From NCBI GenBank assembly GCA_047495785.1, contig JBLDXI010000007.1, forward strand, positions 2,170,001-2,234,000: 64,000 bases of DNA, given 5' to 3'. Every line of letters begins with the position of its first letter. Within the stretch, counting starts at the first letter, position 1. The translations under genes were made by a program, and so were the position numbers. The notes beneath the pieces are model-generated. The model was not told the DNA's origin, did no database searches, and saw only the letters and a list, made by a program, of their open reading frames with translations. Of this stretch, positions 13,801 to 25,182 are shown one piece after another. The DNA comes from Lepidodermella squamata. Lineage: Eukaryota > Gastrotricha.

Positions 13801-13902
13801 TCGCCGGTGAAAGCTGGAGACTAAAACATTTCTCTTTTTCAGGTTTCCGATGGCAAGTCGCCCCCGTACTCTGATCCCTACCAATGCTATCAAGGTGTTT
13901 AG
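10834..13902 (+). CDS. Astacin-like pseudoprotease with EGF, CUB-like and Cys-rich regions (copy B)
   Basis: Exons: 10834-11107, 11162-11291, 11362-11449, 11508-11614, 11673-11878, 12011-12249, 12297-12354, 12448-12478, 12544-12932, 13261-13388, 13440-13520, 13574-13648, 13705-13791, 13843-13902. Every exon length equals that of copy A and the product is again 650 residues, open throughout. The protease motif reads RKIGYVLGLTYE, so all three zinc His and the catalytic Glu are absent here too, while RRPDRD is kept. Intron 3 starts with GC (GCG|GCAAGT) where copy A has GT. The last four introns nearly match those of A, which points to recent duplication or gene conversion. Intron 9 differs most from A. 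Probably secreted and catalytically dead. Confidence 0.88.
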
Positions 13903-14142
13903 CTATAAAGCAGAACGTCGCTCAATTCCACGTTATGGACTTTCGCAAACTAATTTAATTATGATGAATGACTGATAAACTTTCATTATGAATTTAATTC
14001 TACACTTGTGATCACCTATATCTATATATTTTTGATCAAAGACAACTCCACTGTTTATGAACTGGTAGGCCAAATTGGTGAGCTCAAGGTGAATGCAGAG
14101 GGAATATTGTATTTTTTGTGAACGAAAACCATAGATAATTAT

Positions 14143-14148
14143 AATAAA
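14143..14148 (+). terminator. Poly(A) signal candidate, copy B
   Basis: AATAAA 241 bp after the stop, at the same relative place as in copy A. Confidence 0.5.
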
Positions 14149-14374
14149 TATCGGTAAGTAGGTTGCGTATATATTTATTATATTTGTATGGTATAACATG
14201 AGTAATGAGTTCAGATATAAACGATTTACGAGTGCTGTATCAAAAAATATTGCATGAGCACATCTACTAATACTATATTTTTGAAACGAATGCTATATTT
14301 TTTTTGAATGACCGACTTATAGTAAGCACAATTTTATTGTCAGCGCTTTTATTCTTTTATTCTTGAAATTTTGC

Positions 14375-14412
14375 AACGTTTCGACATTTTATCGCAACGT
14401 CATCGTCAGGCA
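14375..14412 (-). ncRNA. Hammerhead-like motif, Penelope-type remnant candidate
   Basis: The minus strand carries CTGACGA, a short GAC/GTC stem with loop, then GAAAC: the two conserved core boxes (CUGANGA and GAAA) of a hammerhead ribozyme in the right order. Such compact motifs, including GTCGAAACGTTGC, are known from Penelope-like retroelements. No reverse transcriptase was found beside it, so this may be a short remnant. Secondary structure was not computed. The rest of 13903-15130 holds no recognised gene. Confidence 0.4.
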
Positions 14413-15134
14413 TCTATTAAGGCAAACAATTTTACGAATTTTGGAAATCTTTTTGTAGATTCGGAAAGCTCACCTCATATTATTCCGGGCGCTCATGTTT
14501 TTATTTTTGAGAAAATAGGTTCAGCTGCTATTTGGCAGTGGGCGCCTGAAAATGGGTCATTTTTGCTTGTCGTTAAATATTTTTGGCACGCAATTTTACC
14601 ATTCTTCGATGTCGTTTCCTGCAATCATTATGTGAAATTACTTGTTGAGAGATAATCCAGGCGCTAAAATGAAAGCGAAAATGCCTTATCACCGGAAAAT
14701 ATTTTGATTCGAAAAAGCTATTTCGCATGAATTTTCATCGATTGTTTTATCGTTCTCGGCAATTTGACCTTGACATTGATTTTCCTATTTCCCATCATTT
14801 CATAAAGCATAAAGCTTGCGCAGATCTTCGAACAGAAGAACATGTAGAAACTCGACGCAACCCAATTAAAATATAAATTTTTTACAGCTTAAAAAACGCA
14901 ATATAGTTTTACATTTTGAACTGGAAATCGAGGATTTGTAACAAAAATCGATTCGTGGAATCGATATTGGCTTTGAATGCTGAAGTACATACCGTAGTTA
15001 CCGATATACAGCCCCCTCGTTTATAGAAGCCTCTATTAAACATAATATTTTTTATTTGGAATTTTGTGAAAAAGCAAACGTTTTTGAATGCAGCCCAAGT
15101 TCCAGACTGCTACCGCAAAATCGAAATACAGGTA

Positions 15135-16365
15135 CAGTGCTCCCTCGATATAAGCAAGGGGGCGGGATCCACGCGATTGCTCTTATCGAGGGCTGCTCTT
15201 ATAGAGGGCTGTTAAAGAGCAAGCGATGAATCATAAGTGCGTCGCAAGGTTTTTTTCTCAGTTGCTAGGGCGACGTTGATTTTACTGCTTAGCCATATTC
15301 AAGATAATCTGGTGTTCATGTAATGATTTCCGATGTGGTAGATAGTATTTGATATGCAAAGTTTGATCATTTGAATTTCAATTATTTGAAGCTGGCTGAA
15401 ATTTTTTTAGCATTTTCTTTAACAATTTCTGAAAAATATTTCATCGAAAAATTTCCACATTTATGATCAGGACACTTCGGTTACGGTTACGTGAATGTAC
15501 CCAGCGATATTTAAGAGCCATCAATTATCTAATTTTAATTTAATTGATCCAAATTTGGAAATTTGAAGGTTAACAAAGCTTGAAAGCCTTCATTAGAATA
15601 TGTAGCAATTCCATTTGATTTAAAGGCAAACCATGGATCCACTAGCGGATAAGCGAACAGTGTTGGGTAAAATTCGGCTAGGAGCCTGTGATGCCTAAAA
15701 CCTATCCAAGGTTGAAACGCATCTTTTCTCATTAATCCGTGACCAAAACTGAAGGACTCTTGTTGGAAGTATGCTTGAATCTTGAGTCGAAGCTGCATCC
15801 AAACTTTATTTTTTCAGAATTCTATTGAATTAAAACAGATTTACGGCAATTCCTCGTGATGTGCTCTGATGGAATACAACAAGCTTGAATGCCACCTTTA
15901 TCTGTTCTCAACACTTCAGTCAAACATTAGATTATTAGCGGTTTGCTTTTTATCGCTTTTTAAATCATTTTTCCTGACCTGTAGCGTAATCACTATCATT
16001 CTCTGAAAATCTCATCAATGGCTAGTAGTAGTGTTTGTGAATGAAAAAATACGAGAGGGCAAACGCGCGCGCACGATCTCAATATTGAAGCCAATGCTGA
16101 GATAAAAAACATCGATCTGTAAAGATGGAGATCAAGAGATCACGGCGCGCCGCCGTCGAACTGAAGAATCAAAAACGCCAGGAGCAGCGTTACAATTCTG
16201 TTGCTAACGTAAACAAATTCTTCAATTAAATTAAAAATTATCATGTAAAAAATTTTAATTTGTCGAAAAATAATTGTTTAACAAATAAAATCAACGGGAT
16301 CCAAAAAAAGTTGCTAGTAGCGAGGGATTGCTCTTATCGGGGTTGCTTATATCGAGGGAGCACTG
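15135..16365. mobile_element. TA-flanked inverted-repeat element, 1.2 kb
   Basis: Termini are inverted CAGTGCTCCCTCGATATAAG, with TA on both sides. The CAGTG start and TA target fit the pogo/Tigger branch of Tc1/mariner. A second set of inner repeats (TCTTATCGRGG) lies inside each end. No intact transposase is visible, so it is a non-autonomous or decayed copy. Confidence 0.65.
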
Positions 16366-16864
16366 TAAATTGTTGGGTGTTATTGAAATTTCCTCGAGCT
16401 TGATTGCCCAAGGTGAAACATAATAACGCACGAATATTTCCTGGCTTTTCCGATACTTCCGAATACTTGATCGAAAAAATTCATATGGTTACGAGTTACG
16501 ACAATATAAAACTAAAAAAAACTTACCGCCTTTGATACTTAATAATATAAGAAGAAAATAGAAGCTCGATCACTACTTCGTCACGCTTGACTGATTGCAA
16601 GGCTTGTGATATTCCGGATTTTGACCCTTGCATCCAGCCTCGCTGTTTTGAGATTAAACTACGGCAATACTCAGCGGCGTTAAAATTCTCAATTTGTTTA
16701 GCAATGAGATAACCAGGCCACCAACAATTTCATCGAGGAAAGTAACCGACATTGTCCGTGAAATTCGCTGCCGAGGTCATCGAAGCATTGAATGAGTAAT
16801 AAACTTGAAACTTGACTATTTTTAGCAACTAAAAGAACCGCGACCCTACAAATCTCGCGTTATA

Positions 16865-18296
16865 CCGTAACGGGTCCTAACTTTGGACAAAACACCTTTT
16901 TTAATTTTAAAAAATTCGGATTTCGTCTAAAAAAATGGAAAAAAATAGCCAAACCTCCGCCCAAGGAATCTGCGTGGACAGGTGAAGTTTGGAAAATTTA
17001 GAAGCTCACCTTGATTTTAAAAAAATAGGTAAAGAAACCTCTAAATTTGGACACTCGTTCCCAAATTTGGACACCTCATTTGCATATGCTAATTCGACCT
17101 TACACACATTTTATTCCTTGTTGCGCAATTTTTCTCGTGTTTTTAAAGGCGACTTTTGTAGCCGCTTGAGACTAAAATAATGCTACCGATAGGATTCACT
17201 CATCGTCAGATTTAATGCAGATGTACGCAATACCAATTATACACCAGGCTCTTAATACCGTTAGGGTAAGGTAACCTAAATCTGCTTAAAATTTTTCCAC
17301 TTTTTTCAAACGCCTTCCTTTCCATAACTATGAGGTATTAAGAGCCTGGTTCTCCGGGCTCAAACATTGACCATAAACAGTCAGAACCCATTCCAGTAAG
17401 CTCACAAAATCTCATGAGCAAATTCCTCACCGTTAGGGAGCCATCGTTGGTGTAAGTCAAAAAAGGCAGAAATTTAAAATCGCTCGAGAGTGCAATAAAT
17501 CTGCATAAAACATAAAAACACGAATCTTCTCTAATGAACCATGAATCTTCTCAAAACTATGACAAACCAGGTGAAAATGTATCTGAAGCACCGAGTCTCA
17601 TTTAGAAAGTAGACGGAGGGATATCAGTTTGAGGTTAAACCATGGATTTATCGCTGAACTATTTGACATCATTTTTTACCGAAAGTGAACTGTCATTTGT
17701 CCCATGGTACCTGCTGTTCACCTGTCCAATTAAAGCTTGGGCGCCGTCGGATTTCTATGATTATTCTCTATGCTCTCTAGCCAAAATCATGAAAGCATAG
17801 CCTAGGCCGGGAGTCATTAAGCTAATTCCAAGGTTCTATCAATGCGTTGCCATTCTTTTCAAAAACTGTCAAAAAGCATACATTTCGTTTGCATATGCAT
17901 AGAGATAAAAATATCATTAAAAGTGTCCAAATTTAGAGGCTAAATTCAAAGTCACCTGTATCAAAATTGGCTTGTCCTTCTGCCGAGATTTTTTTTACAG
18001 AATTTAGTTTAGGTAAATCCCTATGTGCAAAAAAAATTTCAGCCCCAACCGTTCACAGGTGAGCATTTGGCAAGGGGGGTCCCAAAACACCTTTCTGAGT
18101 GATCGAGCTTCGGCAATTTTTCGCAAATCGATAGTACATGAAAGTATTGGCAAATTTGGTACCGTTGGAAAGCCCATGAAGGGAGCAATTTTTCAGTGAA
18201 ATTCTTAAATTTTTATCAGTTATGCACAAATTGATATTTGGGGCTAAAGCTCAAAGTGTCCAAATTTGGGGTGTCCAAATTTAGGGCGCGTTACGG
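16865..18296. mobile_element. TA-flanked inverted-repeat element, 1.4 kb
   Basis: Ends are inverted CCGTAACGSGYCCTAAMTTT followed by GGACA, bordered by TA. Several internal copies of TCCAAATTTRGGNC lie near both ends. A separate perfect 16-bp inverted repeat lies inside (17244-17259 with 17334-17349). No coding region was recognised. Confidence 0.65.
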
Positions 18297-18408
18297 TATT
18301 ATTAGTGGCAAATTATTTTTTCCCATCATTCGTTTATTAAATCGCGCCTGATATTCAGCTAATTTGATGAATAAAAATAAAAATAGTCGATTGCCGATTG
18401 TAGATCTG

Positions 18409-18650
18409 TTTTTTTTATTTACCAAGAATATTCGGCCACATCACAATTTGTAATATTTAAAGACTTAGGCCTAGAGCGTTCATTTTCCGTTTGAAGTAAG
18501 AAATGTCGAATTTCGCAGGGAAGCAGGTTAATTAATGGTAAGTTGTTCCATGTTATGATGACGGTGTTTTGTAGTCTTGAGAAGATTTCAGTTCCGCGGC
18601 CGGTTAATTTACACAACTTCAGTTGACCTGAAAAAGGACGCGGCACTGAG
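18409..18650 (-). mobile_element. LINE 3' end remnant, minus strand
   Basis: The minus-strand ORF 18419-18646 contains TEIFSRLQNTVIITWNNLPL, resembling the 'F..R....WN.LP' stretch near the C-terminus of non-LTR reverse transcriptases. It ends at a GGTAAATAAAAAAAA tail (plus-strand 18409-18422). The remainder of the element is missing. It immediately precedes pseudogene C1. Confidence 0.5.
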
Positions 18651-18734
18651 AAACTTCACTGAGAAAACAGAAGGAACACGAAGGACAACTACGAACGCTT
18701 CAACTTGTCACCCTAGCAACGACCCTAGCAACAG

Positions 18735-19145
18735 GGCTTTGGTTTACGCAGCGAGTTTCAGTCTTCTTATTATAACTGTCGTATTTTGGGCGAAATCATT
18801 TGGGTTATCGGTGCCTGGCGCGATCAGAATGACCTTGGCCTTAACATATTATGAGCTCAGACGGCCAGATCGGGGTAAATACCTCGTTCCTTTCCCTGGC
18901 TACGAGAACAGGTCCAAATTCTCGAATTCTGGATCTCAAGTGATTTTAAACAAGTAATTGTTATGTTTCCCCGCTCAAAACAAGCCGTTTTTCGACTGTC
19001 GAAGGACCGATTTCGGCTGCCGCGCGCCATCCGAAGTTTGTTTGCTCGCGTATAACTTGAGATGTAAAAATTCCTCTTCTCAGGTCTCCGATGGCCGCAG
19101 TCGCCACCGTAATCAGATCCTAACCAATGCTATCAAGGTGTTTAG
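18735..19145 (+). pseudogene. Astacin-like copy C1, internally deleted pseudogene
   Basis: Holds the end of exon 3 (to the GCA|GCGAGT donor near 18750), a damaged exon 4 (from 18811), then jumps near 18960-18975 into exon 13 and exon 14 (to TAG at 19143-19145). Exons 5-12 are deleted. The exon 4 acceptor, ATTAG or ATAG in other copies, is TTATCG here, and bases around RKIGYALG are lost so that the reading shifts. Exon 14 also diverges (DGRSRHR reading). No function is likely. Confidence 0.8.
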
Positions 19146-19499
19146 CTAAAAAGCAGAACTTTTGATGAATAATTGATAAACTTTAATTATGAATTTAATT
19201 TTTTATCCCATATCAATACAGCGTGTCCCATAAGTAACGCAAGCGAAGAAAATACACGGGAAAGGGTTCAGAAACCCTAAAATGAGACGCGAAGTCACCT
19301 ATATCATCACCAGAAAAATTTACGAAAATTCAAAAATCACGAGAATAGTGATCAAGTATGTCATTTGATACTTGGGATTAAAAAAGTCCGGGGAAAATTG
19401 TTCCAACCGGATATAATACTGAAAATTACCGAACCAGTTACCATCGGGTTTTTCCGGGTTTTCTCCTGTAAAATTGTCATTTTTTTCGGTTAAATCGCG

Positions 19500-22400
19500 G
19501 TTAAAAGATGGAATATTCCCTCGATTGGTTTAATTTAAAAAAAATATTCGAATTTCTAACAAAAGTGGCCTCAAAATATTAATCAATCAAAGAATCCCGC
19601 TGAAATTATTCTTTTCTCCAGTGAAATCCTAGATTATAAACATTGGAGAACGCTTCAGGTAATTTCCATTGGTGTTTATTCAGTGACGTATAGATAATTT
19701 TAGATGATGGGTCTATATGGCAATATTAGGCTGATAAAATTCTATTTGAAATCTTGGGAATAATCAACCTCAAATGTTTGTGCCCGCCTGGCATTGGCGG
19801 CGATTTTTGTGACATTCCATTCCCGACGGATCCGGCAAACGGCTGTTCCGGCAAAATCTACGTTCCGCCTTGTGCAAAACGTGACATTTCCAGCCCTAGC
19901 AATCAAAATTCGAGTTGTTCATGGATTGTTAAAACGGTAGAAATATGTTCACTTGCTGTCAAACTTGCTATTATTCTTTGCCACTAGGGTAATACGAGCG
20001 GACTGGTGTTTGGTTTCCCTGACTGGCCAGTATTGGAAAAGTACAGTCAGTTATTATACCAGATTTACTGAAAGCAACATTTCCACACATAATACTCTCC
20101 AGATCAGTTGGATTGTCTGAACTTTATTCTCATCAGAGATCTAGGACCCGAGGGTTATCCTGGATTCAGGTAACGTTGGCTGCGACAGAGTAATGTGCGT
20201 TCACTGATGGCATGTTTAAAATTAGGTTCTGCAAGTCCAGTCCCTTTTTCGGACGCGCTTTCGTGACAAACAAGAATCAAGCCCTGGTGTACTTCAACCT
20301 TCCTAAGCCAGGCGAGAGCGCCACAGTCACAGTTTACGCAACTTGTCCAGGCGTGAAAGCGACCGAATTGAGCCGGGAATGCGCAATCACGAAGAACTTG
20401 TACGACTACGAAGGCTCTCTTTCGAAAACCGTAGAGGGTGAAACTTGTTCGCTCTGGAATAGCACCAATAGCACTAAAATGGTTGGACTTAGTTACGTTT
20501 GGGTGCCGAGAGGCGATTTCAATGCGGCTGGAAATGAGTGCAGAGCTTCGAGCTTTAATAATTTGCATTGCGTTAATTCTTATGGCCTGTTTTCCCTATG
20601 CGAAGGCGATGACAAAGTCAGAAGCTGCAGTAAGTCAAAAACACGATTTGTTTCGCTGGAAATCACCGCTCTCGCCTTTCGGCATAAGTCTCATTTAACC
20701 ATAGGTCGAAGTTACCGTCAAATCTAGAGTTATTCCGAAAATTTGACCAAACTTGAATTATTCGTTAACGAAAGTTTTACGCGACCGACATTGTCATTTC
20801 CAGTGAAGTCACCCCCCGCTTTTCAGATATCAAGCTTTGGGTGAATAAGTAATTCTAAAAGGTCCAAGAAAAGGTCCAAAGAAGTTTGGTGCGGCCGCCG
20901 AAATTAACGGTATTTTTGTCGATTGTGGCAGAAAATAGTCCTAAATTGCTCCAAATAGCTTTTCTACCTCGATGCTTGTCAACATTAATGATTTCGCGCC
21001 GTGACTCTCGTGACCCTAAAGGCCTGTTCATAATCATTCGTGGCCCTAAAAAGGGTCACTACCCCGTTTTCAAGAATGGAAGAATGACTGCGCTAGAAAA
21101 GGTTTCCCCTTAAACATAACGAGACCAAAAGGATTTTTCGATCATCGCAAGATTGTCATACTTCGCACTTCGCATTTTGAAGAAGTATGATAGGAATTTT
21201 TCTCTCGGCCATAGTTGTTTGAAACCAAAATCTACTTCCATCTGCTGATATTAATTTATTTATTCGTTAGCTAAATTGGCTTATCGATGCATCAATACGA
21301 AAACTGGGCAATTCGAAGCCTGCAGGCCGTACTGCCGTGAAGGCGAAACTCCGTTCAAGGAATGGAAACCTCGTTATACGGACACCTGTGACAAAGGCGT
21401 GAGTTCATTTTCTGATTGCTAGTAAAGCCTACCTAGTTTCATTTTGCAGAACGTAAGAAAATGCGTCAGCGGCTCCACTTTCCGATGCATTGCTGGCGAC
21501 CAAGGTTGCCTTGCAAATGAGACAAAAATTGTAAGGAATTTTAATCTTAAAATCAAATTTATCGCTTGTAGCAACAATTTCTTAGTCGCCGCTGTTGAAG
21601 TAATATCAAATCATCGGAACATTAAATACTTTTATCGTGCTAGTTTTGTCTTAAACCATCGGAACCATCGGAATATTTATTTTACCCATTGAAACCAATT
21701 AATTCATCGGAATAACACATTTATTCATCGGAAAAACACATTTTCTCATCGGAAACACAGTGATACGTTATTCTACGTTGCGGCTGTTGCCACGGCCTCG
21801 ACAACTTGAGGATTCGTCAACCGAAAAAGATGTAGCCACAAGTCCGCGACTGCGGCCACGCCTCGGCTCAATACTAGCTACAACAGTGGCCGGTTCGTTA
21901 GATTGAGAAGAAGCAGGTTCCTCCGACTGAACTCGAGCAATAGCAGCACCGCCCCTACCCCGCTTGCCACGAGTAGCTACAACAGCTGCTGGTTCTTGAA
22001 CGGGGGCCACAGCTAAGCCACGTCCGCGGCCACCACGGGCTACAGCAACACCCGAAGCCGGCTGAACAGGAGCTACAACAGCTGCTGGTTCTTGAACGGG
22101 AGCCACAGCTAAGCCACGTCCGCGGCCACCACGGGCTACAGCAACACCCGAAGCCGGCTGAACAGGAGCTACAACAGCACCACGGCCACCTTTACCCCGG
22201 CCTCCACGGCTTGGAGCTGGTGCCAACTGAGCAGCAGCAACTGAGGCACCTCGACCCCGACCACGCCCGGTACAACGAGCTCCAGAGCGGCCATCCCGCC
22301 CACGACTAGAAGAGCCACGGCCACGGTTAACACCGCCTGCTTGATCAACTGGCTCGGCTAAAGCAAGAGCTGGACCATGTCGAGGGGGTCGACCCGGGTT

Positions 22401-23049
22401 ACCTCTCAGAACAAGAGGTATCGACTGAAGATTGTCAGGAATCAGCTTCAGCTCCAACTCATAAATTCAGCGAAGACTTCGGCGTGAGGAGTAGCCAATA
22501 GCTCGGCTCTGGCCAACAGCCACAGAGCAATAAACTAGAAAATTTGAAATTGTCTTAACACGTCGGAATTGAATGAAACCGTCGGAAATTACCTCGTCGT
22601 AATCTCCCGCAAGTTGTACGAGAGTGAGCGCTTCGTGGACGATGTACCACGCTCGCAGTTCGGCTGTCGTACGAAATTTTAATCCAAAATCCAGTTTTAT
22701 CACGTTGCAAAACTCTTTTAGTCGCCGCTGTTTAATACTTTCGCGTATTTCGGTCGCAATCTCCTCGCCTGCAACCATCGAGCTGATCTCAATTGGGTAT
22801 GCCTCGCACTAAATTTCGGAAATGCCTCAATGTTAGACTTTCTTACTTGCAGAAATACGTTCGCTGTTATCGAAATGCTCCGAACAAGCCGTTTGCCGAT
22901 TGTCGACGTGCCGATTTCGGCTGCCGCTCGCCATCCGAGGTTGTTTTTGCCGCGGTGAAGTCTAAGACTTGAACATTTCTCTTTTTCAGGTCTCCGATGG
23001 CCAGTCGCCGCCGTACTCGGATCCTAACCAATGCTACCAAGGTGTTTAG
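19500..23049 (+). pseudogene. Astacin-like copy C2, 5'-truncated
   Basis: The 5' flank typical of copies D/E/F (about 19500-19765) runs straight into the middle of exon 6 at about 19770, so exons 1-5 and the first half of the EGF region are gone. The rest is in frame: exon 6 end 19936, then 19988-20045, 20139-20169, 20226-20629, 21271-21398, 21450-21530, 22722-22796, 22853-22939, 22990-23049. Exon 9 has five extra codons (NST-rich). Exon 12 begins twice: a stub near 21585-21596, then an insertion, then the full exon. Possibly transcribed, but it lacks a signal peptide and the protease-like domain. An AATAAA lies at 23239-23244. Confidence 0.8.
21597..22669 (-). other. Insertion in C2 intron 11 with RG-rich opposite-strand ORF
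   Basis: The minus-strand frame 21768-22457 is open for 229 codons but has no ATG, only TTG, so it is better read as an exon-like fragment. It is rich in RGRG and RGGRG and contains a tandem duplication of a segment starting VAPVQPASGVAVARGGRGRG. Upstream on the same strand, TTAELRAWYIVHEALTLVQL ends at a possible donor (GAG|GTAATT), with an acceptor TTTTCTAG further on. The edges carry degenerate TCATCGGAA repeats (21605-21760). RG repeats suggest RNA binding or arginine methylation by analogy only. I do not recognise the source gene. Confidence 0.4.
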
Positions 23050-23683
23050 CTAAAAAAGCAGAACCTTCGATGAAAAATTGATGAACTTTCATGATTAATT
23101 TAAGTTTTGATCCCATATCAATATTTTTGATCCAGGACAATGCCACTGTTCATAAATCGGTTGGCAACATTGGTAGGCTCAAAGTGAACAATGATACATG
23201 TGATTTTTTGTGTGATGGAATACCATAGATACCTAAATAATAAATATTAGTAGGTTGCGTAGATATTTCATTTATTTTATTTTATTGAAATTTGTTTATG
23301 GCTTGACAATACTTTTTATTGACCCTGTTGATGTTCATAGCGCAGCCGGGCTTTTACCGAAAACCTTGGATTTTTGGCGAATTTTCAAGTCAATTTTCAC
23401 GAACAACTATTAAAATACTATACGGATAGCAACGCATTATGAACGGATAAAAAACGGATAAAAACGGCTAATCGACGGATAGAAGCGAGAAAGACGGTCG
23501 CGGCTGAACACGATTACGTAATCGGGCATGATTAACAATATGAAAACTCCATTTGAAATATTTTAGTGCCAAATAAATAAACGACATGCAATTCGCAATT
23601 CATTTAAGGTGGGCTTCTTACTCTGCCCGATGAGCTATTGCTCGCAGAGTTGTGATCAATTTTTCGTGGAGCTCCGCAATACA

Positions 23684-24740
23684 TACACCTTTTTTACTTT
23701 GCAATTTCATTATTTTTATTAAAGAAACACGCGTTTATTTTTCATGATTATCAGCGTATTCATTTTATTCATTTTCTTACTTTTTTCTACCTAAGGATTT
23801 ACTCGATCTTCGAGGGTTCGCTGTATGCGAATACGAAACCCGAATGGGATGAACTCTGAACCGTATAGCGGGTAATGTAATGATATAAAACAGCTTTGAA
23901 GAGGGAGAATGTAGTTTTGAAGAGCATGAAGTAGTAAAATTAGTTAGTAAGAGTGCAGTGTTTAGAAAAATCAAGTTTACGTATTTTTTATTTACAATAT
24001 GTCAAATTAGTATCAAAATTGTCAGAAGAAGGAAAAATATGAGACGGTAATTCGTTCCAAATGGGAAGAACGCGATTAAGAAAAAAATTTGCGAAAAGAG
24101 GCGAGGTAGCATTGCGATAACGGTCATCAGGTCGACGATATCTAAGACGATGACAATAACCGCGAGTTTTAGTAGATAAAGGTTTGATGTAAGAAGAAAT
24201 AGACGAATCAACTGCATTGTAGTAAATTTTGTACAGAAGAGACAGATCTAAAAGAATTCGGCGCTTTTCTAAAGAGTCCAGTTGGAGGATTAAAAGCCTT
24301 TGTTTATGAGATGTTTATAAGATTAAAGCTAAATTTTTTGAGGTTCTATCGCTTCTACTCGAGATATCACCTTCGCCTGATTGTTCTAATCATTTTTGGG
24401 GAGGAGGGAGGGGCCTTATACCTATAAAATATAAAAACTACCCAAGGAAAACATCTTTGCAGTTCATTCTACTTACTCCTTAGCTTCTGCGAAAGAAATA
24501 ATGATTTGTCGATCTGATCGCACATATTTGAAAAGATTATATATCTAGCTTCAATAATTTGATATATAATTCATCCCATTCGGGTTTCGTATTCGCATAC
24601 AGTGAACCTTCGAAGATCGAGTAAATCATTAGGTAGAAAAAAGTAAGAAAATGAATAAAATGAATACGCTGATAATCATGAAAAAATAAACGCGTTTTTC
24701 TTTAATAAAAATAATGAAATTGCAAAGTAAAAAAGGTGTA
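23684..24740. mobile_element. Element with 170-bp terminal inverted repeats
   Basis: 23684-23853 and 24570-24740 are near-perfect inverted copies (for example CGAATACGAAACCCGAATGG against its complement). The interior holds a minus-strand LINE fragment. It is either a composite or foldback element, or a LINE piece trapped between inverted segments. No flanking duplication was identified. 23050-23683 holds only short AACGGATAA-like repeats near 23450, and 24741-25182 shows nothing recognisable. Confidence 0.6.
23988..24302 (-). pseudogene. LINE reverse-transcriptase C-terminal fragment
   Basis: The minus frame ending with TAA (plus 23988-23990) reads RLLILQLDSLEKRRILLDLS then LLYKIYYN, and later FFLNRVLPIWNELPSHIF. 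'SLE.RR...DL..LYKI' and 'NRVLPIWN.LP' are C-terminal hallmarks of non-LTR reverse transcriptases. The polymerase core is missing. The GTAAATAAAAAAT tail marks the 3' end. Confidence 0.7.
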
Positions 24741-25182
24741 GAAACCAAATTGCTGATTTTATCTCGAGCCTTGAGCTGACCTAAATAATTCTTATATAAT
24801 TAATTCTTAAATTTTTACGAAGTAAAATTCAAACAAAGCCTTCCCATTTTGTGTCAATTTCTGTTCGAATCGAAATTGCAATTCTTGCTAGAATGCTTCA
24901 TCATCGGTTTTTTTCTATAAATTTAGAGGAAGCTGTATAATCATGCGAATGAACCTTCAACGGCAGCCAGATGAAAGGGCCGATGGCAGTTCAGCCTGCG
25001 CAGTTCGGCAACCCATAATTTTTCGATTTAATTTGATAATTTTTCGAGCAATCTCAAGGGAAAATAAGCTGCCCAAGAGAGGCGTAAGTACCACATGTTC
25101 TGCGATGAGGATATTCAGACTTGTGCGGCCTTGGGATCGAGTTAGTCCCAAGTCTACGCTTGCTAAAATTGTAAAAATGCTT

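Noticed and set aside
14371-14655. 94-codon plus-strand ORF
   Set aside because: Overlaps the hammerhead-like motif, no recognisable domain, low-complexity AT-rich composition.
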